DNA of 40,773 bases from Lachnospiraceae bacterium (lineage in GTDB: Bacteria > Bacillota > Clostridia > Lachnospirales > Lachnospiraceae). Shown one piece after another: positions 31,196-40,298 of this stretch (position 1 is its first letter; every line of letters begins with the position of its first letter). Position numbers and translations under genes: made by a program. The notes below the pieces were generated by a model, which was not told the DNA's origin, did no database searches, and saw only the letters and a list, made by a program, of their open reading frames with translations. The stretch spans positions 1-40,773 of the forward strand of contig CAADSM010000128.1 in the NCBI GenBank assembly GCA_900751785.1. The letters are read 5' to 3'.

Positions 31196-33934
31196 ATGGG
31201 AAATGTAGAGGTTGCATGGGAAGACGTCATCAGTGTGCTGCAGCTTGTCAGACCGCATCTGATCGTCATCGCCGTGGTGCTGATCTGTATGATCGCAGCC
31301 ATGATCATTGCCGGAAAGCTGGCCAGGCCGGCGAGGGGGTTCGCAAGAGTCCAGTCGCTGCTGGCATTTCTCGTCATCACAGTGCTGGTGATCAATGTGA
31401 TGCTCACCGGCGCTCTGAGCAATACGCTCAATGTCGTGCTCTCAGATATGGGAACACTGTCACAGGAAAACGCAGATAATTCAAGACAGGTGATCGAAGA
31501 GGTCACGGAAGAGGGAATCGTCATGACAAAGAACGACGACTCCTTCCTTCCGATCGCACCGGAGCGGATCAATGTATTTGGCTGGGCGTCCACGAACCCG
31601 ATCTATGGAGGGACCGGTTCGGGAACCGTAGATACGGCGACAGCGGTCGGCATCCTTGAAGGACTTGAGAATGCCGGATTCGAGACGAACAGTGAGCTGT
31701 CGGACATGTATACAGAGTACAGGGCAGACCGCCCGGCTATCGGCATCAACGACGGACAGGACTGGACTCTGCCGGAGGTACCGGTCGCTGAGTATTCCGA
31801 CGAGATCATCCAGAACGCGAAGGAGTTTTCTGATACAGCGATGATCGTGATCTCAAGGAGCGGCGGAGAAGGCGCGGACCTTCCCCACGACATGGGCGCT
31901 GTCATGGACGGAACCTGGAACCAGGGAACAAAGTATACAAACGCGACGTATCAGAACAATTCAACGGAATATGACGACTTTACAGACGGACAGACTTATC
32001 TGGAGCTGAGCCAGACAGAGAGAGAACTTGTGGATATGGTCTGCAGTGAGTTTGAAAATGTCATCGTCGTCTACAACGGAGCTAATACTCTGGAGCTTGA
32101 CTGGACAAATGATTACGAGCAGATCAAGAGCGTACTGCTCTGTGCAGGCGCAGGCGCGACAGGCTTCAACGCGCTCGGCGACATCATCGCAGGAAATGTA
32201 AATCCGTCGGGCAGGACAGCGGATACCTGGGTCTGGGATCTGACGCAGACACCGTACTACAATAATATCGGACATTTTGCCTACACGAATACACAGGAGA
32301 CGGCAGATGCCGCCAAGGCTTCCTGGGAGGCAGCAGACGGGATCGTTTCCTTCGTAAACTACACAGAAGGAATCTACGTTGGCTACCGATTCTATGAGAC
32401 AGCGGCGGAGGAAGGGCTGATCAACTATGACGAGCAGGTCCTGTATCCGTTCGGCTATGGATTGAGCTATACGACATTCACGCAGGAGATGGGAGACCTG
32501 AATGTGACAGAGGATTCCATCAGTGTAGACGTGACTGTCACAAACACAGGGGATACGGCGGGCAAGGATGTGGTGCAGCTGTATTACACACCGCCCTATG
32601 AGAACGGCGGGATCGAGAAGGCGAGCGTCAATCTCGCGGCATTTGACAAGACAGACATGCTGGAGCCGGGACAGTCGCAGACACTCAATCTGAGCTTCAA
32701 CATCGAGGATATGGCTTCCTACGACATGTCTGGAGAAGGGCAGTACATACTGGAAAGCGGAGCATACACGATCAGCCTCCGCTCGGACAGCCATAACGTG
32801 ATCGACAGCCGCACATACGACCTGAGTGAAGATATCGTATACAACGAGTCTAACCTTCATGCAGGAGACCAGGTCGCTGCGGATAACAAATTCGACTTTG
32901 CAGAGGGAGATATCACTTATCTCTCAAGAGCAGACGGATTTGCAAACTATGAGGAAGCGGTCAGCGCGCCGGCAAGCTATGAGCTCAACGGCGAGGTGCT
33001 CGGAAACGGCACCTATGACCCGACGGATTATAATAATCCTGATGACGTGATGCCAACAACAGGCGCGGACAACGGTCTGGAGCTCTATGACCTAAGAGGG
33101 GCGTCCTACGATGACCCGAGATGGGATGAGCTTCTCGATCAGGTGACTGTGGATGAGATGGTAGAGCTCATCGCCTACGGTGGACATCAGACAGCGGCAG
33201 TGGATTCTGTCGGTAAGATCCGCACGATGGATACAGACGGGCCGGCGGGAGTCAACTCAAGGACACTGAATGCGTTTGGCACAGGCTACTGCTCTGAGGT
33301 TCTGATCGCGCAGACATGGAATGAAGACCTGGCAGAACGGGCGGCAGACGGAATGTGCCGTGAGTTCGCAGATTTCGGGATCGTCGGATGGTATGCGCCG
33401 TCCATGAACCTGCACAGGAGCGCGTTCGGAGGAAGAAACTTTGAGTACTATTCTGAGGACAGCCTGCTGAGCAGCAGGATGGCATACGCAGAGGTTTCTG
33501 CGGCCGTGGCGCAGAACATTTATCCGTATATCAAGCACTTCGTGCTGAATGAGCAGGAGATCAACAGAAATGCACTGCTGTGTACATGGTTTAATGAGCA
33601 GAGCCTGAGAGAGCTGTATCTGAAGCCATTTGAATACTGTGTAAAGAATACAGAGTCAGGAAAACTGGCCGTTATGTCCTCCTACAACTTCCTCGGAACA
33701 GAGTGGGCGGGCGGATGCTCCGCACTCCTGCAGGATGTCCTCAGAGGCGAGTGGGGATTTGAAGGCATGGTGATCTCCGATTACTTCGGAAATTACGGGG
33801 ATGAACAAAAGGCAGTTTTCCGAGTATTTCGGAATCCCATACCGTACATTTCAGGACTGGGAGCTGGGCAGCAGGAGAGTGCCGGAGTATTTGTTCCGGC
33901 TGATGGCGTACAAGGTGAAGATGGAAGGCCTTGA
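31196..33934 (+). pseudogene. Membrane-anchored, domain-permuted GH3 glycosidase, 3' truncated
   Basis: Start at 31196 (GGAGGA upstream). Two TM helices lie near residues 20-40 and 52-73, followed by domains in permuted order: GH3_C-like domain (EEGIVMTKNDDSFLPI, FGWASTNPIYGGTGSG), FnIII-like domain (YPFGYGLSYTTF then VTVTNTGDTAGKDVVQLYY), then the catalytic GH3_N barrel (DTDGPAGVN, KHFVLNEQEINRNALL) ending with nucleophile Asp862 in GMVISDYFGNYG. Homology stops at about 33797; the remaining about 45 codons are read out of frame through a small HTH gene. The known reversed domain order of some Ruminococcus and Butyrivibrio GH3 enzymes explains the layout. Loss of the barrel's end and the C-terminal anchor probably makes it inactive. 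Confidence 0.85.
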
Positions 33935-33959
33935 CAAAAAGAAAGGAGAGGGCACATGA
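33798..33959 (+). pseudogene. Small HTH (XRE-like) protein, 5' truncated at GH3 junction
   Basis: In the frame beginning GMNKRQFSEYFGIP, followed by YRTFQDWELGSRRVPEYLFRL, this encodes about 53 residues of a short helix-turn-helix protein common in Lachnospiraceae, where a dozen or so residues usually precede. Upstream of 33798 the sequence is GH3, so the first helix is lost. An internal ATG (33801) exists but has no ribosome binding site. Its stop overlaps the next gene's start as ATGA, the usual coupling of a small regulator to a toxin-like gene. It is hidden behind the longer GH3 read-through frame. Confidence 0.7.
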
Positions 33960-34888
33960 GACAGGAAAATCTGGTCATTTTTGAGTCCGAGGACAGGAAT
34001 GTGGAGCTGAGAGTGCCGATCGAGGATGAGACGGTGTGGCTGACGCAGGCGCAGATGATTGAATTGTTTGGGCGGGATCAATCAGTAATTTCTCGGCATA
34101 TCAGAAATATTTTTAAAGAAAACGAGCTGGATGAGAAAAGTAATATGCATTTTTTGCATATTACAAATATCGACAGACCGGTAGCAGTTTACAGCCTTGA
34201 TGTCATTATCTCTGTCGGCTACCGTGTTAAGTCAAAACGGGGAATTGAATTTCGCCGCTGGGCGAACAAAGTCCTCAGAGATTACATACTGAAGGGATAT
34301 GCTGTGAATCATAACCGTATCAACGAACTGGGAGAAGTGATACGGATCATGAAGCGGGTGGAGAACAGACTGGATGCAAAGCAGGTGCTTTCCGTTATTG
34401 AACGGTATAATACTGCTCTGGACCTCCTGGACGAGTACGACCACCAGACGATGAAGAAGCCGGAAGGGAATAAGGCGGTCTATGTTCTGGAGTATGAGGA
34501 GTGCAGGAAAGTGATAGACAGCATGAAGTTCGGGGAGGAAAGCGGACTTTTCGGAAATGAAAAGGATGATTCCTTCCGGGGAAGTATTGGCGCGATCTAT
34601 CAGACATTCGGAGGCGAAGAGGTGTACCCTACTCTTGAGGAGAAAGCTGCGAACCTTCTGTATTTCCTTACGAAAAATCATTCCTTCTCTGATGGAAACA
34701 AAAGGATCGCCGCCGCGCTTTTCCTGTATTTTCTGGATCGGAACCAGGCGCTTTTCCCGGACGGGAAAAAGAGGATCGATGATTATGCCCTGGCGGCATT
34801 GACGATCATGATCGCAGAGTCAAAGCCGGAAGAGAAGGAGATGATGGTGAAGGTAGTGATGAACTGCCTTGCCGGAAGAGTGGAATAA
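33956..34888 (+). CDS. RhuM-family protein fused to a Fic/Doc domain
   Basis: A 310-residue two-domain protein. Residues about 1-125 match the RhuM virulence-associated domain (VWLTQAQMIELFGRDQSVISRHIRNIF, VAVYSLDVIISVGYRVKS, FRRWANKVLRDYILKGYAVN). Residues about 160-305 form a Fic/Doc fold with the motif HSFSDGNKR at 242-250. A lysine stands where Fic AMP-transferases have glycine (GNGR), as in Doc kinases (HxFxDANKR), so the activity could be Doc-like phosphorylation or AMPylation. No inhibitory (S/T)xxxE(G/N) helix was identified. The truncated HTH gene upstream overlaps it by 4 bp and is a candidate antitoxin or regulator. AAAGGAGAGG precedes the ATG. Confidence 0.88.
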   Translation: MRQENLVIFESEDRNVELRVPIEDETVWLTQAQMIELFGRDQSVISRHIRNIFKENELDEKSNMHFLHITNIDRPVAVYSLDVIISVGYRVKSKRGIEFRRWANKVLRDYILKGYAVNHNRINELGEVIRIMKRVENRLDAKQVLSVIERYNTALDLLDEYDHQTMKKPEGNKAVYVLEYEECRKVIDSMKFGEESGLFGNEKDDSFRGSIGAIYQTFGGEEVYPTLEEKAANLLYFLTKNHSFSDGNKRIAAALFLYFLDRNQALFPDGKKRIDDYALAALTIMIAESKPEEKEMMVKVVMNCLAGRVE

Positions 34889-34916
34889 CAGCTTAGGATA
34901 GAAGAGAGGCGAAAAC

Positions 34917-36170
34917 ATGTCTTTGAAGAAACGAATGTTCCGGTCAAATATGATGATCCTATGTTCCGCGCTGGTCAGCCTTATGCTCATCATCATAGCT
35001 GTGCTTCTCCTTTTTGAGGACTACTTTGAGCAGCAGTTCCATTCCATCAGCCAGACGGCTCTGGAGCGGCATGCATCTGAAGCGGCGGAGACGGTGGAGC
35101 AGACAGAGATCGATGAGATCGATGAACTGAATCGTCGGATCGGGCAATGGGGATACCAGGCGGTATATTTTCCGGAGGAAAATCCGCTCCTGTCGTCTCT
35201 GCGGCAGATCTTCCTGCCGTTTCTGTGTGTGCTTGTCCTTGCCGGCATCGCCGCGATCGCAGTCATCCTGCTGCTGGCATCTTTCTTCACGCGGAAGATG
35301 AACCGTCTTGTCATGGAGCCGGTGGAGCTGCTGGTCGCCGGGGCAGAGCGGATCCGGGACGGAAACTTAAATGAAGAGATCCGGTATGAGGGAGAGGCAG
35401 AATTTGAGCATGTGTGCCGGACCTTTAACGCCATGCAGCATACGATCCTGGAGGATCAGAGGCAGCGGGAGAAAAATGAAAAAGCGCGTACCGACATGGT
35501 CACAGGCATCTCTCATGACCTGCGCACGCCCCTTACCTCTATACGAGGATATATCAAAGGTGTCCTGGACGGCGTTGCGGACACGGATGAGAAAAAGGCA
35601 CTGTACCTGCAGACTGCGTACGAATCCACGGAGGATATGAACGCCCTCCTGCAGAAGCTGTTCGATTTCTCCCGGATGGAGAGCGGACAGATGCCCTTTC
35701 ATATGGTATATGCAGATCTGGCGGAATTTACCTCTGCCTGGACAGCACAGAAGGAGGAGGTGTTGAAGAGCCGGCAGATACATCTGTCATTTATGCAGGA
35801 GAAAGAAGTGATGCCGGAGGTGCCGATGGATGTCGACCAAGTGCCTAGAATTTTTGACAACCTGCTGGAAAACAGCATGAAATATGCAGGAGTCAGGCCT
35901 CTGGAGATCAGGATCCAGGTCTTCGAACAGACCGGTGAGAAGCCCGGCGTGATAGTGGAGTGGAAGGACAACGGGCATGGTGTGCCGGAGGAAAAACTGC
36001 CTCAGATCTTCGAGCGGTTCTATCGGTGTGACGAGTCCCGCAGTGAGAAGGGCGGCGGCATCGGGCTCTATGTGGTAAAATATATCATGGAACGGCACGG
36101 CGGCAGCGTGAAAGCAGAGAATGACGGCGGGCTTAAAATTCAGCTATTCTTTCCGAAGGAGGAGACATAA
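34917..36170 (+). CDS. Sensor histidine kinase
   Basis: A 417-residue membrane kinase. TM helices lie at about 12-33 and 99-122, with a short external domain of about 65 residues between, HAMP at about 124-178, HisKA with His200 in MVTGISHDLRTPLTSIRGYI, and an ATPase domain with IFDNLLENSMKYAG (N box), WKDNGHGVPEEKL (G1), FERFYRCDESRS (F box) and KGGGIGLYVVKYIMERHGG (G2). All catalytic boxes are intact. It precedes its regulator (kinase-first order), 2 bp apart. Confidence 0.95.
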   Translation: MSLKKRMFRSNMMILCSALVSLMLIIIAVLLLFEDYFEQQFHSISQTALERHASEAAETVEQTEIDEIDELNRRIGQWGYQAVYFPEENPLLSSLRQIFLPFLCVLVLAGIAAIAVILLLASFFTRKMNRLVMEPVELLVAGAERIRDGNLNEEIRYEGEAEFEHVCRTFNAMQHTILEDQRQREKNEKARTDMVTGISHDLRTPLTSIRGYIKGVLDGVADTDEKKALYLQTAYESTEDMNALLQKLFDFSRMESGQMPFHMVYADLAEFTSAWTAQKEEVLKSRQIHLSFMQEKEVMPEVPMDVDQVPRIFDNLLENSMKYAGVRPLEIRIQVFEQTGEKPGVIVEWKDNGHGVPEEKLPQIFERFYRCDESRSEKGGGIGLYVVKYIMERHGGSVKAENDGGLKIQLFFPKEET

Positions 36171-36172
36171 AA

Positions 36173-36889
36173 ATGGCAAAGATCCTGATCGCGGAGGACG
36201 ATGAAAAGATCGCGCAGCTTGAGAAAGATTATCTTGAGAGCAACGGCTATGAGACGGAGATCATATACGACGGCAGCAGAGTGATCCAGGAACTGAAGTC
36301 ACGGACATATGATCTGGTGCTTCTGGATATCATGCTGCCGGGGTGCAGCGGGTATGATATCTGCCGGACGATCCGGGATGAGATCGACATCCCCATCCTC
36401 ATGGTGACGGCGCGTGCGGAAGCGGTGGACGTGATCCGGGGGCTGGGACTCGGAGCAGACGACTATATCACGAAACCCTTTGATCCGTCTCAGCTTGTGG
36501 CGAGAGTGCGCTCCCATCTGAAACGCTACGAGCGTCTGACCGGGAAGCGGGACGGGGCAGATGGCACAGGCGGCAGACAGGGGAAAACGGAGCAGATCGT
36601 GATCCGCGACGTTGTTATTGAACCGAAGACATGGAAGGTGTGGAAGAAGGAAAAGGAGCTGAAGCTCCCGAACCGTGAGTTCGAGCTCCTGCGCTTTCTG
36701 GCGGAGAATCCGAATATCGTATTTTCAAAGGAAGAGCTTTTTGAGAAGATCTGGGGCTATGACTACATATCGGACGCAGCTACAGTCTCGGTCCATATCA
36801 ATCGGCTGAGGGAGAAGATCGAGGATGATGCCAGGAATCCAAAGATCATAGAGACTGTGTGGGGCGCGGGATACCGTTTGAATGCATAA
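36173..36889 (+). CDS. OmpR/PhoB-family response regulator
   Basis: A 238-residue regulator: Asp9-Asp10, phospho-acceptor Asp52 in VLLDIMLPG, Thr79 in MVTARAE and Lys101 in ITKPFD. The linker is long and Gly-rich (about 120-135). The C-terminal winged helix includes LPNREFELLRFLAENP, SDAATVSVHINRLREKIE and VWGAGYR. The ribosome binding site GGAGGAGA lies inside the kinase gene. The EamA permease follows 42 bp later on the same strand and may be a target. Confidence 0.95.
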   Translation: MAKILIAEDDEKIAQLEKDYLESNGYETEIIYDGSRVIQELKSRTYDLVLLDIMLPGCSGYDICRTIRDEIDIPILMVTARAEAVDVIRGLGLGADDYITKPFDPSQLVARVRSHLKRYERLTGKRDGADGTGGRQGKTEQIVIRDVVIEPKTWKVWKKEKELKLPNREFELLRFLAENPNIVFSKEELFEKIWGYDYISDAATVSVHINRLREKIEDDARNPKIIETVWGAGYRLNA

Positions 36890-36931
36890 GCGTATCAAAG
36901 AATGAGTTATGACAGAAAGAAGGAATGAGTT

Positions 36932-37795
36932 ATGTGGCTTTTCTATGCCATTGGTTCCGCCTTTTTCGCGGGAGTGACTTCCATCCTTGCTAAGTGCGGG
37001 ATCAGAAAGACGGATTCGACTGTAGCGACGGCAGTGCGGACCATTGTGATCCTGATCTTTTCCTGGATCATTGTATTTATTGTGGGATCACAGGATCAGA
37101 TCACGGAGATCAGCGGCAGGACGCTGCTATTCCTGATCCTATCGGGAGCAGCCACAGGAGCGTCCTGGCTGTGCTATTTTAAGGCGCTTCAGATCGGGGA
37201 TATCAACAAGGTAGTCCCGATCGATAAATCCAGCACAGTCCTTACGATCCTTCTGGCGCTGATCTTTCTCCAGGAGGGGATCTCCCTTCTGAAAGCTGCT
37301 GCGGTGGTCGTGATCGCTGCGGGAATCTTCCTGATGATCGAGAAGAAGGATGTACAGGAGACGAAGAGCGGGAGAGGCGGCTGGTTCCTGTATGCCGCAG
37401 GCTCTGCGTTTTTTGCCAGCCTGACAGCAATCCTCGGAAAGATCGGAATCACCGGAGTGGAGTCCAATCTAGGAACTGCCATCCGTACCTGTGTCGTGCT
37501 GGTCATGGCGTGGGTCATGGTGTTTGTGACAGGGAAGCAGGGCGAGGTGAAGAAGATTGGGAGGAAAGAGCTTGTGTTTATCTGCTGCTCCGGTATCGCC
37601 ACCGGCGCCTCCTGGCTGTGCTACTACCGGGCGCTGCAGGAAGGACCGGCAAGTGTGGTAGCTCCGATTGATAAGCTGAGCGTGCTTGTGACAGTTGCAT
37701 TCTCTTATTTTGTCTTCGGCGAGAGGCTGGGGAGAAAGCAGGCCGCTGGTCTGGTCCTGCTGACAGCGGGAACGGTGGCAATGGCTCTCCTGTGA
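36932..37795 (+). CDS. EamA/DMT-family permease
   Basis: A 287-residue membrane protein with ten predicted helices made of two EamA repeats. The halves remain very alike: SAFFAGVTSILAK / SAFFASLTAILGK, SGAATGASWLCYFKALQ / SGIATGASWLCYYRALQ and PIDKSS / PIDKLS. Drug/metabolite transporters of this type export small metabolites or amino acids; substrate unknown. AAGGA 7 bp before the ATG sets the start. The 11-mer AATGAGTTATG occurs twice (36901 and 36924), the second including the start codon. Confidence 0.93.
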   Translation: MWLFYAIGSAFFAGVTSILAKCGIRKTDSTVATAVRTIVILIFSWIIVFIVGSQDQITEISGRTLLFLILSGAATGASWLCYFKALQIGDINKVVPIDKSSTVLTILLALIFLQEGISLLKAAAVVVIAAGIFLMIEKKDVQETKSGRGGWFLYAAGSAFFASLTAILGKIGITGVESNLGTAIRTCVVLVMAWVMVFVTGKQGEVKKIGRKELVFICCSGIATGASWLCYYRALQEGPASVVAPIDKLSVLVTVAFSYFVFGERLGRKQAAGLVLLTAGTVAMALL

Positions 37796-37804
37796 CAGTT
37801 TAAG

Positions 37805-37831
37805 ATTTGTTTCACAAATATCCTCTTTTTT
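37805..37831. terminator. Weak terminator between convergent genes
   Basis: ATTTGT-TTC-ACAAAT (37805-37819) followed at a distance by CTTTTTT. The 6-bp AT-rich stem makes it doubtful as a strong terminator. Confidence 0.3.
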
Positions 37832-38198
37832 AAAGCTGTTCTGTCCGGATCAGATTGCTGACATAGGGAATCTCACCTGCGAGCACCGCAGCGTAGAAGT
37901 CCTGTTTCCAGTCTATATAGTCGATACAGCCCTTCAGTTCCTCAATGGAATCCAGGAGGGCTTTCCTTTTTTTGGCGAGCATCTCTTTCCGCTGGCAGAT
38001 CGTGGACTCTCCCTGAAGGCACAGATCCAGGTATTCCTTCATCTCCTGGATGCTCATGCCGCATTTCTTCAGGCATACAAGATCCTTGATCCACTTCAGA
38101 TCCCGGTCGTCGAAGACGCGGCGGTTATTCTTATCACGCTTGACATTTGGGATCAGCCCCTCGTTGCAATAGTATTTTAAAGTCTGGTAGTAAATATG
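37830..38198 (-). pseudogene. MerR-family regulator, 5' truncated
   Basis: The frame encodes a MerR regulator from TLKYYCNEGLIP (second half of the helix-turn-helix) through VFDDRDLKWIKDLVCLKKCGMSIQEMKEYLDLC to a C-terminal helix (KGCIDYIDWKQDFY). The first about 15 residues, including the start and first recognition helix, are missing. Upstream of about 38186 the same frame continues only as antisense of an alcohol-dehydrogenase fragment. Without its N-terminus it probably cannot bind DNA normally. Confidence 0.8.
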
Positions 38199-38213
38199 AG
38201 AAGACTGCTGGGG

Positions 38214-38660
38214 AACATCAATGACATGCAGGCTAGGGGAAACCTGATGTGGGATTCCGCCATGGCTGAGAACGGCATTCTGAAAGTGGGACGCCTTACG
38301 GATTTCCAGGCGCATCAGATCGAGCATCAGCTCGGCGCGTATACAGACTGCAATCACGGGCAGGGACTGGCAGTGATCCATCCGGCATACTACCGTCATA
38401 TCGTGAAAGATGCGGAAGAGAAGTTCATCCGTTTTGCAAAGGAAGTCTTTGGCAAAGACACTGCGGAAGAGGGCGTAGAGGCGCTCGCAGAGTTTATCAG
38501 GGAGTGCGGGCTTCCGACGAAGCTGTCTGAGCTGAACTCAAAGACAGAGATCACGCCGGAACTGCTCCGCAAGGTTGCGGATACGAGCAATGTGATCAAA
38601 TGCGGTCCCCGCAAGCTGAGCAGGGACGAGATTTATGATATTCTGATGGAGTGCATGTAA
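38214..38660 (+). pseudogene. C-terminal fragment of iron-containing alcohol dehydrogenase
   Basis: About 145 residues equal to the C-terminal helical domain of a butanol-dehydrogenase/YqhD-like enzyme: DMQARGNLMWDSAMAENGI, HQIEHQLGAYTDCNHGQGLAV (two of the metal-ligand histidines) and a closing KLSRDEIYDILMECM. The N-terminal NAD(P)-binding domain and the first two metal ligands are gone. An in-frame ATG at 38196 is fortuitous and has no ribosome binding site. It meets the truncated MerR gene head to head, as if one deletion had removed a divergent promoter region and both 5' ends. Confidence 0.85.
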
Positions 38661-38768
38661 GGAGAAAAAAGGATCATTAATCTCCACGTCCTGCGGCGGG
38701 AGCAGATCCTTCACACGATGGCATGCGCATTTTGCGGAATAAGATGTGTCTCTGGATATGTGTCCCTA

Positions 38769-39590
38769 TTACTCTGGAAACAGCTTCTCCAGCGTGACAA
38801 GCACGCCGTCCTCCGCATTGGACGGACACACATATTTTGCCGCGTCCTTTACATTCTGCGGAGCATTTCCCATCGCGTAGCTGTACCCGCAGTATTTCAG
38901 CATCTCAATGTCATTGCCTCCGTCTCCGAACGCAGCGCACTGCTGGGGTGTGATGCCGCGGCGCGCTGCAAGGCGCTTTAGTCCGGAGGCTTTATGGCAT
39001 CCCGGCAGGATCAGGTCGATGGCTCCGTGCCCGCTTGTCGTGGGCACTGCTGTTCCCGTCAGCCTTTTCCGGAACAGCTCATAGTAGTGATCAGTCTTTT
39101 CATCGGGAACTGTTATGGCGAATTTCAGGATGCGGTCGTCCACAGCTTTAAAGTCGTCGACCCATTTCAGCCGATGGCAGTAGAGTTTCGTAAGCTCAAA
39201 AAAATCTTGGCTGACGGTGCCGCGCTGGCAGTAGGCGCTCTCCATGCCGCACATGACAGTCAGGATCTCCGGTGATTCCCTGCACAGGTCGATCGCAGCG
39301 TGCACGGTTTCCCGGGGCATGTCAGCGGCAAAGACCAGTTCTGTCCGGTCTTTTACAAAGGCACCGTTTTCTGCAACGAAAGAGATCTCTTCTTGAAACC
39401 CGGGGAACAGATCACGGAGCTGATAGTACTGATTTCCGCTTGCCACGACAAAGCTGCATCCTGCTTCCTGCATGCGGGAGAAGACGCGCCTGAAGCGGGG
39501 CGCGTCATATGTGTAATCGGAGCGGACAAACGTCCCGTCTATATCCACAGCTACCATTTTGATGTCGTGAGTGTCCAAGCTTTGAGCCAT
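38769..39590 (-). CDS. HAD-superfamily (Cof-type) phosphatase
   Basis: A 273-residue HAD-IIB hydrolase. Motif I is VAVDIDGTF, with nucleophile Asp16 and acid/base Asp18; motif II is VVASGNQY; the C2B cap lies in the middle; motif IV is AAFGDGGNDIEMLKYCGYSYAMGNA. Such enzymes dephosphorylate sugar phosphates or cofactors such as FMN and PLP. The start at 39590 has AAGGAGGAAAA upstream and removes about 23 non-homologous residues of the longer frame. It begins 1 bp after the HD-domain gene, so both are one operon. Confidence 0.92.
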   Translation of the reverse strand: MAQSLDTHDIKMVAVDIDGTFVRSDYTYDAPRFRRVFSRMQEAGCSFVVASGNQYYQLRDLFPGFQEEISFVAENGAFVKDRTELVFAADMPRETVHAAIDLCRESPEILTVMCGMESAYCQRGTVSQDFFELTKLYCHRLKWVDDFKAVDDRILKFAITVPDEKTDHYYELFRKRLTGTAVPTTSGHGAIDLILPGCHKASGLKRLAARRGITPQQCAAFGDGGNDIEMLKYCGYSYAMGNAPQNVKDAAKYVCPSNAEDGVLVTLEKLFPE

Positions 39591-39591
39591 T

Positions 39592-40218
39592 TTAGTTTTC
39601 CTCCTTGCGGATGATGTCTGCGCCGAACGTATTCTCCACGACTCCCGGGAGCAGTTCATAGATGGAGCAGTTTATTTTCTTTTCAAACATTTCTTTTATC
39701 TCCAGGATCTTTTTCCAGCGGTCGACGATGACCGGGGGAGTGCCGTAACGCAGCGCCACATCCACGAAGCGCTTCTCCAGAAGACAGAACCCGGATGGGA
39801 GAGCCAGTGAATCACAGAGCTGCACAAGCCTGTCATAGTCGTCATACTCGGCGAATTTCACAAATTCCTCTAAAAACTGATAGGTGTCTTCGGACATGTC
39901 GAATTTCCCGATGGAAGTGTGTATGTCCTGTATCATGAAAGCATGGGAAATGCAGATCTGTGCGGCTTTTTCCCATCCGCGGTCCATGCAGAGCAGAAAC
40001 CCGTCTGTCAGATGTCTCTCTGAGGTGACGCCGGCATATCTGCCGATATCGTGGAGCAGACCGTAACACCATGCCTTCTCGGCTGACAGATTATCACACC
40101 GGGAGGCAATGTTCCTGCATGCCAGGGCGACATAGCGGGAGTGGTCTGTCCAGGGACCGGGATTTAATGCCGCGGCTTTTTTTAATTCTGCTTCTGCAGT
40201 CTTCTTATTCAATTCCAT
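39592..40218 (-). CDS. HD-domain phosphohydrolase-like protein
   Basis: A 208-residue protein with an HD domain: His26 in TDHSRYVALACR, His56-Asp57 in YGLLHDIGRYAG, and a later conserved Asp in LVQLCDSLALPSGF. This pattern is that of metal-dependent phosphohydrolases acting on nucleotides or small phosphates, with no regulatory domain attached. A GAAAGGG site lies upstream of the ATG. It is co-transcribed with the HAD phosphatase, suggesting a common salvage or detoxification role; substrate unknown. Confidence 0.88.
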   Translation of the reverse strand: MELNKKTAEAELKKAAALNPGPWTDHSRYVALACRNIASRCDNLSAEKAWCYGLLHDIGRYAGVTSERHLTDGFLLCMDRGWEKAAQICISHAFMIQDIHTSIGKFDMSEDTYQFLEEFVKFAEYDDYDRLVQLCDSLALPSGFCLLEKRFVDVALRYGTPPVIVDRWKKILEIKEMFEKKINCSIYELLPGVVENTFGADIIRKEEN

Positions 40219-40298
40219 TTTATGTTTTCCCTTTCTTGAAGAAAATTTTGTAATTATTACTATAGAAGTTCTGCTCTGGATGTAATATCTTTTTCCCG

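Noticed and set aside
33798..33934. C-terminal extension of the GH3 reading frame
   Set aside because: The about 45 residues after YFGNYG have no GH3 character and are the wrong frame of the HTH gene, so they are not a domain.
36901..36934. Direct repeat AATGAGTTATG before the EamA gene
   Set aside because: Only 11 bp and two copies; probably a local slip duplication with no clear role.
38199..38399. N-terminal extension of the MerR reading frame
   Set aside because: About 67 residues are antisense of the alcohol-dehydrogenase fragment and do not resemble a MerR N-terminus.
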